The notes below the pieces were generated by a model that searched no databases, had not been told where the DNA came from, and was given only the letters and a program-made list of their open reading frames with translations. From Phytohabitans maris (GTDB taxonomy: Bacteria > Actinomycetota > Actinomycetes > Mycobacteriales > Micromonosporaceae): a stretch of DNA of 64,000 nt. A program made the translations under genes and the position numbers. The stretch covers positions 1-64,000 of the forward strand of contig NZ_JAVHUY010000058.1 of assembly GCF_031085175.1 (NCBI RefSeq). The letters are read 5' to 3'. Positions 8,514 through 15,421 of the stretch are shown here, piece by piece (the stretch's first letter is position 1; every line of letters begins with the position of its first letter).

Positions 8514-11318
8514 GTGCCGAGCAACGCCAGCAGCCGTCTGGTCATCGTCGAATCACCGGCGAAGGCCAAGACGATCTCGGGTTACCTGGGCCCGGGATAC
8601 GTCGTGGAGGCGAGCCTGGGCCACGTGCGTGACCTTCCGCGCAACGCCGCCGACGTGCCGGCTTCGCACAAGAAGGAGCCCTGGGCCCGGCTCGGCGTCG
8701 ACGTCGACAACGGATTCGCCGCCCTGTACGTCGTCTCCCCCGACCGCAAGGACCAGATCCGCAAGCTCCGTGCGCTGGTCAAGGACGTCGACGAGGTCTT
8801 CCTCGCCACGGATGAGGACCGCGAGGGCGAGGCCATCGCCTGGCACCTGGTCGAGACGCTCAAGCCCAAGGTGCCGGTCCGCCGGATGGTCTTCCACGAG
8901 ATCACCAGGTCGGCCATCCAGGCCGCGATCGCCAGCCCGCGCGACATCGACCGCGACCTCGTCGACGCGCAGGAAGCGCGCCGCATCCTGGACCGCCTCT
9001 ACGGGTACGAGGTCTCGCCCGTCCTGTGGAAGAAGGTCATGCCCCGGCTCTCGGCCGGCCGGGTGCAGTCGGTCGCCACCCGGATCGTGGTGGAGCGCGA
9101 GCGGCAGCGGATGGCGTTCCGCACCGCCGAGTACTGGGACGTGGCCGCGACGCTGGCCGTCCAGGGCCAGGTCGAGGGGGCGCGCACCTTCGGGGCGACG
9201 CTGATCGCGCTCGATGGCGACCGCATCGCCACGGGCAAGGACTTCGAGCCGACGACGGGCCAGGTGAAGCCGGGCTCCGGGGTCGTACACCTGGACGCCG
9301 ACGGCGCCCGTGGCCTGGCCGCTCGCCTCGACGGGCGGCCATTCACTGTGACCCGCGTGGAGGAAAAGCCGTACCGGCGTAAGCCGTACGCGCCGTTCAT
9401 CACCTCCACGCTGCAGCAGGAGGCCGCGCGCAAGCTGCGCCTGTCGTCGCAGCAGACCATGCGGGTCGCGCAGCGGCTCTACGAAAACGGCTACATCACC
9501 TATATGCGTACCGACTCGGTCAACCTGTCGGAGACCGCTCTCGCGGCGGCCCGCCGCCAGATCGCCGAGCTCTACGGCGAGCGCAACGTGCCGCCGGAGC
9601 CTCGCCGCTACACCGGCAAGGTCAAGAACGCGCAGGAGGCGCACGAGGCGATCCGCCCAGCGGGTGACAACTTCCGGACCCCGGGCGAGGTGGCCAAGGA
9701 GCTGTCGACCGAGGAGTTCAAGCTCTACGAGCTGATCTGGCGGCGCACGATCGCCTCCCAGATGACCGACGCGGTCGGCTCGTCCGTCTCGGTGCGGATC
9801 CGGGCCGTCTCGACCACCGGCGAGGAGGCTGACTTCGGGGCGACCGGCAAGACGATCACCGACCCGGGCTTCCTCCGCGCGTACGTCGAGTCTTCCGACG
9901 ACGAAAACGCCGAGGCCGACGACCAGGAGCGGCGCCTGCCCACGCTGGTCAAGGACCAGCCGCTCACCGCCGAGGAGCTGGCCGCGGTCGGGCACACCAC
10001 CCAGCCGCCGTCGCGGTACACGGAAGCGTCGCTGGTCAAGCAGCTGGAAGAGCTGGGCATCGGGCGCCCGTCGACGTACGCGTCGATCATGGCGACGATC
10101 CAGGACCGCGGGTACGTCTTCAAACGCGGCCAGGCGCTGATCCCGTCCTTCCTCGCGTTCGCGGTGGTCGGGCTGCTGGAGCGGCACTACCCGCGGCTCG
10201 TCGACTACAACTTCACCGCCGCGATGGAAAACGAGCTCGACGAGATAGCCTCCGGCGACGCCCAGGCCATCGACTTCCTGACCTCGTTCTACTTCGGCTC
10301 GCCGGTCGGTGACGACGGCTCGATCGCCCGTTCCGGTGGCCTGAAGAAGATGGTCACCGAAAACCTCGGCGACATCGACGCGCGCAGCGTCAACTCGATC
10401 CCGCTCTTCCGTGACGGCGACGGGCGCGACGTGGTGGTGCGGGTCGGCCGCTACGGGCCGTACCTGCAGCGCACCCTCCCCGACGCCGAGCCCGCCCCGG
10501 ACGGCGAGGACCGCGTCTCGATCCCGGAAGGGCTGGCACCCGACGAGCTCACCCCGGAGAAGGTCGAGGAGCTCTTCCTCGGCGGTGGCGGGGAGCGCAA
10601 GCTCGGCGAACACCCGGAGACCGGCGAGCCGGTGGTGCTCAAGTCCGGCCGCTACGGACCGTACGTCTCCACCGGCGACCGCAACGCCTCGCTCCTGCGC
10701 TCCCAGTCGCCCGAGACGGTGACGCTCGAAGAGGCGTTGAAGCTGCTCACGCTGCCCCGCCTGGTCGGCCGCGACCCGGAGGGCAACGAGGTCCTGGCCG
10801 CCGCCGGCCGCTACGGCCCGTACGTCAAGCGCGGCGACGACTACCGCTCGCTCGACACCGAAGACAAGATCTTCACGGTCACGCTCGACGAGGCGCTGGC
10901 GCTGCTGGCCGCCCCGAAGACCCGCCAGCGCCGCGCCGCCGCGGAGCCGCTGCGCGAGTTGGGCGTCGATCCGCTGACCGAAATGCAGCTGACCATCAAG
11001 AACGGGCGCTTCGGGCCGTACGTGACGGACGGCGAGACCAACGCGTCGCTGCGCCGCGACCAGACGCCGGAGTCGCTCACCATCGAGCAGGCCTCGGAGA
11101 TGCTGGCCGACCGGCGGGCGCGGGGTCCGGCGAAGCCGCGCAAGAAGGCGGCGGCCGCCAAGAAGACCACGGCTGCGGCCGCGGACGGCGCGGCGCCGGC
11201 GAAGAAGGCCACGGCCGCGAAGAAGACGGCGGCGAAGAAGGCCACCACGGCCAAGAAGACGACCGCGGCCAAGAAGGCCGCGCCGAAGAAGGCGGCCGCG
11301 CGGAAGGCTTCCGAGTAG
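8514..11318 (+). CDS. topA: DNA topoisomerase I
   Basis: A type IA topoisomerase of 934 aa that relaxes negative supercoils. The TOPRIM domain begins at once (LVIVESPAKAKTI, then LATDEDREGEAIAWHL). The catalytic tyrosine is residue 330 in TYMRTDSVNLS. The C-terminal half has no zinc fingers; instead it carries repeated GRYGPY/GRFGPY units, the actinobacterial form of the C-terminal domain. It ends in about 60 residues of Lys/Ala-rich tail (KKAAAAKKTT and KKAAPKKAAARK), which in mycobacterial and Streptomyces TopA aids DNA binding and processivity. Start GTG 8514 follows AGGAGAG at 8502-8508. Confidence 0.97.
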   Translation: MPSNASSRLVIVESPAKAKTISGYLGPGYVVEASLGHVRDLPRNAADVPASHKKEPWARLGVDVDNGFAALYVVSPDRKDQIRKLRALVKDVDEVFLATDEDREGEAIAWHLVETLKPKVPVRRMVFHEITRSAIQAAIASPRDIDRDLVDAQEARRILDRLYGYEVSPVLWKKVMPRLSAGRVQSVATRIVVERERQRMAFRTAEYWDVAATLAVQGQVEGARTFGATLIALDGDRIATGKDFEPTTGQVKPGSGVVHLDADGARGLAARLDGRPFTVTRVEEKPYRRKPYAPFITSTLQQEAARKLRLSSQQTMRVAQRLYENGYITYMRTDSVNLSETALAAARRQIAELYGERNVPPEPRRYTGKVKNAQEAHEAIRPAGDNFRTPGEVAKELSTEEFKLYELIWRRTIASQMTDAVGSSVSVRIRAVSTTGEEADFGATGKTITDPGFLRAYVESSDDENAEADDQERRLPTLVKDQPLTAEELAAVGHTTQPPSRYTEASLVKQLEELGIGRPSTYASIMATIQDRGYVFKRGQALIPSFLAFAVVGLLERHYPRLVDYNFTAAMENELDEIASGDAQAIDFLTSFYFGSPVGDDGSIARSGGLKKMVTENLGDIDARSVNSIPLFRDGDGRDVVVRVGRYGPYLQRTLPDAEPAPDGEDRVSIPEGLAPDELTPEKVEELFLGGGGERKLGEHPETGEPVVLKSGRYGPYVSTGDRNASLLRSQSPETVTLEEALKLLTLPRLVGRDPEGNEVLAAAGRYGPYVKRGDDYRSLDTEDKIFTVTLDEALALLAAPKTRQRRAAAEPLRELGVDPLTEMQLTIKNGRFGPYVTDGETNASLRRDQTPESLTIEQASEMLADRRARGPAKPRKKAAAAKKTTAAAADGAAPAKKATAAKKTAAKKATTAKKTTAAKKAAPKKAAARKASE

Positions 11319-11319
11319 T

Positions 11320-11335
11320 TCGAACAGGTGTACGA
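11320..11335 (+). promoter_or_regulatory. SOS-box-like palindrome
   Basis: TCGAAC-AGGT-GTACGA differs by one base from the actinobacterial LexA site TCGAAC-N4-GTTCGA. It starts two bases after the topA stop codon. TACGAT (11331-11336) inside it fits a -10 element of form TANNNT, seven bases upstream of the next gene's GTG, so the transcript could be leaderless. LexA control is inferred from the match alone. Confidence 0.5.
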
Positions 11336-11343
11336 TAAGGCGC

Positions 11344-11676
11344 GTGTATGACCAGGACGTCCCTGACAAGCGCGCCGTCGTCATCCACAGCCTGTCCGGC
11401 TTCCACGGGCCGGTCAGCGGCCGGGTGAGGCTGCCGCACCGCATGTTCTGGCACGCCGACCGCGTGTTCGACCTGGACAAGCCGGCCGCGCTCCGCCGGA
11501 TGTACGAGATCGTGCTCACCGAGGCCCTGTCCTACGACGAGCTCCGCACCTGGCTCGACGCCCCGACCCTGCGCCGCGAGTGGCACAGCCTGTCCCTGCC
11601 ACAGTCGGTCCGCCGCGACTGGGAGCGTCGCCACCCGAGCCTGGCCAAAATCCAGAGGATCCATTCCAAGACCTGA
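11344..11676 (+). CDS. conserved small protein, possibly DNA-damage inducible
   Basis: A 110-aa protein with start GTG 11344. It is soluble, basic and helical in its second half (DKPAALRRMYEIVLTEALSYDELRTWL, then LRREWHSLSLPQSVRRDWERRHP). No domain is recognised. There is no Shine-Dalgarno sequence; the start lies seven bases after a -10-like TACGAT that overlaps an SOS-box-like palindrome, so leaderless, damage-responsive expression is plausible. The end of the gene (about 11641-11690) resembles sequence at 25330-25385 on the other strand, so the locus is linked to a dispersed repeat. Confidence 0.65.
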   Translation: MYDQDVPDKRAVVIHSLSGFHGPVSGRVRLPHRMFWHADRVFDLDKPAALRRMYEIVLTEALSYDELRTWLDAPTLRREWHSLSLPQSVRRDWERRHPSLAKIQRIHSKT

Positions 11677-11802
11677 GCTACCGCGACGGTTCGGCCTCAA
11701 TGCCACTGACGCTGATTCGATCAAGGCCCTGTGAGCTGGGGCACGCTCGGGAGTGTCAGGCCGTCGCCCGGCCCGGGCGGGCCCGGCCCGGGCGGTTGTT
11801 GA

Positions 11803-11850
11803 GATCGTGGTATCGAGGTGCCCTCGGAGGGGCACTGAAATACCACGATC
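11803..11850. repeat. hairpin repeat, ATCGTGGTA family, copy 1
   Basis: Outer arms GATCGTGGTAT (11803-11813) and ATACCACGATC (11840-11850) pair perfectly, and an inner stem GTGCCC/GGGCAC (11818-11823, 11830-11835) closes the structure. A second copy with the same outer arms lies at 25156-25203. The surrounding gap 11677-11959 contains a GC-rich run of GGCCCGGGC repeats and no convincing gene. The element lies between two genes that point towards each other, so it could act as a two-way terminator. Confidence 0.6.
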
Positions 11851-11959
11851 GCCGATGTGTCGACCGGTTTCCGTCCGTCCCGCGCAGGAGGGGCGGCCTT
11901 ACCCTCCGGGGTTCCACAAACTCACGATCCTGACAACCGCACGGACCGCGGCGCGCCGG

Positions 11960-13267
11960 TTAGGGGCCGAGGACGCGGTCGGTGTAGGCGTTGGCGAAGA
12001 GGCGGGACGGGTCGAGGCGGTCGCGGACGGCCAGGAAGTCGTCGAAGTGCTCGTACGCCGGCCGCAGTGAGTCGGCGTCGCGGTAGTGGAGCTTGCCCCA
12101 GTGTGGACGGCCGCCGAGGTCCTGGGCGACGCGCTCGAACGCCCGGAAGTACGGCTCGTACTCCACGCCGACGTACTGGTGGATCGCGATGTACGCGGAC
12201 TCGCGCCCGTACCCGTGCGAGAGCCAGATGCGGTCCGGCCCGGTGAAGCGCACCTCGACCGGGATCAGCACCTTGAACGGCAGCGACTCCACCACCCGCC
12301 GCAGCCCGGCGAACGCCTCGGGCAGGGCGGCGCGGGGCAGCGCGTACTCCATCTCGGTGAAGCGGACCCGGCGCGGGCTGACGAAGGCCTCGTCGGAGCG
12401 GGCCGTGTACACCCGGGGGGTGAGCACGCGCGCCTCGGTGCGGGAGATGCTCGGCACCAGCGCGGGCATCCGCCGGCCGACCCGGCAGAGGCCGCCGAGC
12501 ACCGTGTTCTGCAGGAAGTCGTCGTCCCACCAGGCGCGCAGTTTCGACAGTGGACGGTCGTCGGCGGGCACCCGGTTGTTGCGCTTGGTCAGCGTGCGCT
12601 CGGTGTACGGCAGCCAGTAGAACTCGAAGTGGTCGTTGCCGCCGATGTGCTCGGGGAGCCCGGCCAGCACGGTGTCGAGCGGCATCGGGCGCTCGTCGGC
12701 GTGCAGCACGAACGCGTCCACGCAGCGCAGCTTGACCTCGGTGACGACGCCGAGCGCGCCGAGCCCGACCTGGGCGGCCACGAAGACGTCCGGGTGCTGG
12801 TCCGGGCCGCAGCTGATCACCTCGCCGGTCCCGGTGACCAGCGTCAGCCCGACCACGAACGTGGAGAGGCACCCGTACGCCGCGCCGGTGCCGTGGGTGC
12901 CGGTGGAGATGGCGCCGGCGATCGTCTGCACGTCGATGTCGCCGAGGTTGGGCAGGGCGAGGCCGTGCGCGGCGAGCGCCTCGTTGAGCGCGCGGAGGGA
13001 CATGCCGGCGGGCGCGCTGACCACCCTCGATTCCCGGTCGACCGAAAGGGTGGATCCGATACCCGACAGGTCGAGGCTGATGTCCTCCGCCAGGGCGATA
13101 TCGGTAAAGGAGTGGCCGCTGCCGACCGCTTTTATCCGGCGCCCCGCGACACCCGCTTGTTGTATGGCGGCGGTAACCTCATCGATGCTGGTGGGGCGGA
13201 TAAGGGTGGCCGGCGTGGCGTGCTGGTTGCCGGCCCAGTTGCGCCAGGTGGCTGTCGTCGAGGCCAT
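11960..13267 (-). CDS. FAD-dependent sugar-lactone oxidase (D-arabinono-1,4-lactone oxidase family)
   Basis: A 435-aa flavoprotein oxidase of the vanillyl-alcohol oxidase fold. The N-terminal FAD_binding_4 domain has AVGSGHSFTDIA (about residues 46-57) and the FAD-contact stretch ISTGTHGTG. The C-terminal ALO domain ends with GGRPHWGKLHY, a signature of aldonolactone oxidases. Family members oxidise aldonolactones or alditols with oxygen, making H2O2; the substrate cannot be read from sequence. The gene faces away from a TetR gene that is followed by an alanine-racemase-fold enzyme, and probable operator half-sites lie between the divergent pair. Confidence 0.88.
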   Translation of the reverse strand: MASTTATWRNWAGNQHATPATLIRPTSIDEVTAAIQQAGVAGRRIKAVGSGHSFTDIALAEDISLDLSGIGSTLSVDRESRVVSAPAGMSLRALNEALAAHGLALPNLGDIDVQTIAGAISTGTHGTGAAYGCLSTFVVGLTLVTGTGEVISCGPDQHPDVFVAAQVGLGALGVVTEVKLRCVDAFVLHADERPMPLDTVLAGLPEHIGGNDHFEFYWLPYTERTLTKRNNRVPADDRPLSKLRAWWDDDFLQNTVLGGLCRVGRRMPALVPSISRTEARVLTPRVYTARSDEAFVSPRRVRFTEMEYALPRAALPEAFAGLRRVVESLPFKVLIPVEVRFTGPDRIWLSHGYGRESAYIAIHQYVGVEYEPYFRAFERVAQDLGGRPHWGKLHYRDADSLRPAYEHFDDFLAVRDRLDPSRLFANAYTDRVLGP

Positions 13268-13285
13268 CCAAACCTCCGGCTAAAT

Positions 13286-13377
13286 GTGAGATACCTTCAT
13301 ATCGGCGGCGACCACTCCGCGTAAACATCTGCGATCCGTGGGCCGGCCTCGCTCGTTAACTTGAGTAAGGTTCTCAC
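13286..13377. promoter_or_regulatory. divergent promoter region with inverted half-sites
   Basis: GTGAGATACCTT (13286-13297) and AAGGTTCTCAC (13367-13377) are reverse complements apart from one inserted base. They sit on either side of the space between the lactone oxidase and the TetR gene. This is the arrangement expected if the TetR protein controls both directions, but binding is only inferred. Confidence 0.35.
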
Positions 13378-13408
13378 CGTCGAAAACCTCGAAAGGGAGT
13401 GGCGACGA

Positions 13409-14044
13409 GTGTCGACATCTACCGCGACCGTCGCGACCGGGCCGCTGCGCCGCGTTCCGGTCCAAGGGCGCAGCGTGGCGCGTGTTCAGCGGATGCTCGA
13501 CGCCTGTGCCGAGCTCGTTGACGAGGTGGGCTACGAGGGTCTTACCACGACGCTGCTCGCCGAGCGCGCCGAGGTCGCCATCGGCTCGGTCTACCAGTTC
13601 TTTCCGGACAAGCGGGCCATCGTCCAGGCGCTCACGCTGCGCAACATGGAGGCCTACCTCGAGCGCCTCGCCTCCAGTTGGGCCGGCGGCTCGTTCGCCG
13701 ACTGGTGGGACGGCGTCGACGCGGCCATCGACGAGTACATCGCGATGCACCGCACCGTCCCCGGCTTCCGCACCCTGCACTTCGGCGACGTGGTCGACGT
13801 GCACCTGCTCGACGAGGAGCGCGACAACAACGCGGTGATCGCGGGACGGGTCACCCACGTGCTGATCGAGCAGTTCGGGGTGGCCGAGACGGCGCGGCTG
13901 CGGTTCGCGATGGAGATCGCGGTCGAGGCCGCCGACGCCCTGATCAAGCTGGCCTTCCGGCGCGACCCGGACGGCGACGACACGGTGCTGGGCGAGGCCA
14001 AGGCGCTGATCCGCGAGTACCTGCACCGCCACGTCGACGCCTGA
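13409..14044 (+). CDS. TetR-family transcriptional regulator
   Basis: A 211-aa repressor. The helix-turn-helix lies near residues 30-65 (ACAELVDEVGYEGLTTTLLAERAEVAIGSVYQFFPDK), with the family's SVYQFFPDK recognition-helix end. The C-terminal ligand domain (VDAAIDEYIAMHRTVPGFRTLHFGD, then DEERDNNAVIAGRV) resembles TetR_C regulators of the AcrR type. GTG 13409 with GAAAGGGA at 13391-13398 is preferred; TTG 13361 would add 16 residues. It is divergent from the lactone oxidase and four bases from the convergent end of the PLP enzyme gene, so it may regulate the oxidase. Confidence 0.88.
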   Translation: MSTSTATVATGPLRRVPVQGRSVARVQRMLDACAELVDEVGYEGLTTTLLAERAEVAIGSVYQFFPDKRAIVQALTLRNMEAYLERLASSWAGGSFADWWDGVDAAIDEYIAMHRTVPGFRTLHFGDVVDVHLLDEERDNNAVIAGRVTHVLIEQFGVAETARLRFAMEIAVEAADALIKLAFRRDPDGDDTVLGEAKALIREYLHRHVDA

Positions 14045-14048
14045 GCGA

Positions 14049-15254
14049 CTACAGAAATGCGCGGCCCTCGCCGCGGTAGGTGGGCACCGTCTCCACCACT
14101 TCCGTGCCGTCGACGAGGTGCAGCTGGTTGACGTGCTCGCAGAGTTCACCGGCCTTGGCATGGCGAAACCACACACGGTCGCCGACCCGCAGCCCGTCCG
14201 CCGCGGCGCCGCGCAGCGGGGTCTGCACCTCACCGGCCCCTTCCGTGCCCACGAGTCGCAGCCCTGCCGGGAGCCACGGCAGCGGCTGGCGGCTGGCGTG
14301 CGTCTGGCCGGAGGCGATCCACCCGCCACCGGAGACGGTCACGTAGCCGCGGGCCGGGCGGCGTACCACCGCGAGGGCGAAGAAGGCCGCCGGCTCGGGG
14401 CGCCACGCCCGGTAGTCGTCGAAGAGCGCCGGGCCGTACAGCCCGGATCCGGCGGTCACCTCGGTGACGGCCGGGTCGGCGGCGGTGGCGGCCACGCTGC
14501 CGGTACCGCCGCTGTTGAAGAACTCCACTTCCGCGTGCTGCCGCACGGCCGCCAGCGCGGCGCTCCGGCGGCGCAGCAGGTCGTGGTACGAGCGGCGCTG
14601 CATCAGCCGGATCGCGAGGCCGCGGAGCGTCTCCCGGGAGGGGGCGTCGCCGAGGCCGGCGATCTGCGCGTCGTACGCCATCAGCCCGACCAGCTGAAAC
14701 CCGCGGCGGGCGGCGACCTCCCGGGCGACCTTGCCGGCCGCGGCGGCCGTGTGCACGGGCGAGCGGCGCACGCCGACGTGCAGGCCGAACGGGCGCCAGG
14801 AGCCGTCGAGGTCGAGGCAGACCCGGATCTCGGCGCGGCGGTCGGGTGCCGCGACCGCGTCGACCAGGTCGAGCTGCGCGGGGCCGTCGATCATGAGGGT
14901 GATCGCGGCGGCCAGGCCGGGGTCGGCGGTGAGCTCGCGCAGCGCGGAGCGGTCGGCGGTCGGGTACGCCACCAGCGCGTCGTGCGTCATCCCGGAGCGG
15001 ACCAGCCAGATCGCCTCGGCCAGCGTGTACGCCATGACGCCTCGCCAGCCCGGGGTGGCCAGTGCCCGTTCGAGAAGGGCGCGGCTGCGGACCGACTTGC
15101 TGGCCACCCGGAGGGGCTTGCCGGCGGCCCGGCGGGCGAGGGTGCGCGCGTTGGCGTCGAAGGCCGCGAGATCGACGACCGCGAACGGCGGATCGAGGTC
15201 CGCGGTGGCCTTGTCCAGGCGTTCGCGGAGCGCGTCGAGTGCGGTCGTCGTCAC
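14049..15254 (-). CDS. PLP enzyme, alanine-racemase N-terminal fold (D-threonine aldolase / amino-acid deaminase-like)
   Basis: About 401 aa from GTG 15254; upstream in-frame codons would extend it to 15335. The PLP barrel shows PFAVVDLAAFDANARTLARRA, then GKPLRVASKSVRSR with the probable PLP lysine in VASKSVR. The C-terminal D-Ser dehydratase-like domain has a putative metal site (WFRHAKAGELCEHVNQLHLV, with two His and one Cys). Such proteins act on D-amino acids or related amino alcohols; the substrate is unknown. It follows the TetR gene in convergent orientation, and I recall a similar pairing with the lactone oxidase in other actinomycetes. Confidence 0.8.
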   Translation of the reverse strand: MTTTALDALRERLDKATADLDPPFAVVDLAAFDANARTLARRAAGKPLRVASKSVRSRALLERALATPGWRGVMAYTLAEAIWLVRSGMTHDALVAYPTADRSALRELTADPGLAAAITLMIDGPAQLDLVDAVAAPDRRAEIRVCLDLDGSWRPFGLHVGVRRSPVHTAAAAGKVAREVAARRGFQLVGLMAYDAQIAGLGDAPSRETLRGLAIRLMQRRSYHDLLRRRSAALAAVRQHAEVEFFNSGGTGSVAATAADPAVTEVTAGSGLYGPALFDDYRAWRPEPAAFFALAVVRRPARGYVTVSGGGWIASGQTHASRQPLPWLPAGLRLVGTEGAGEVQTPLRGAAADGLRVGDRVWFRHAKAGELCEHVNQLHLVDGTEVVETVPTYRGEGRAFL

Positions 15255-15421
15255 AGGGAGCACGCTAGCGGCTCGCAGCCGGAAAGCGAAACTCCTTCGT
15301 GTATCAATCACCCGGGTGAGCGCGCCATCGGCCACCTGACGAGCGTTCGGTCAGCCGCGCGGATGAGCCCGGCCGAGCGCGGCACCAGCGCCGTCAGGCC
15401 GCGCGTCTAGAGTGTCAGCGA

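Noticed and set aside
8553-11519. 988-aa open frame antisense to topA
   Set aside because: Its composition mirrors the third-position G/C bias of topA and no domain is visible.
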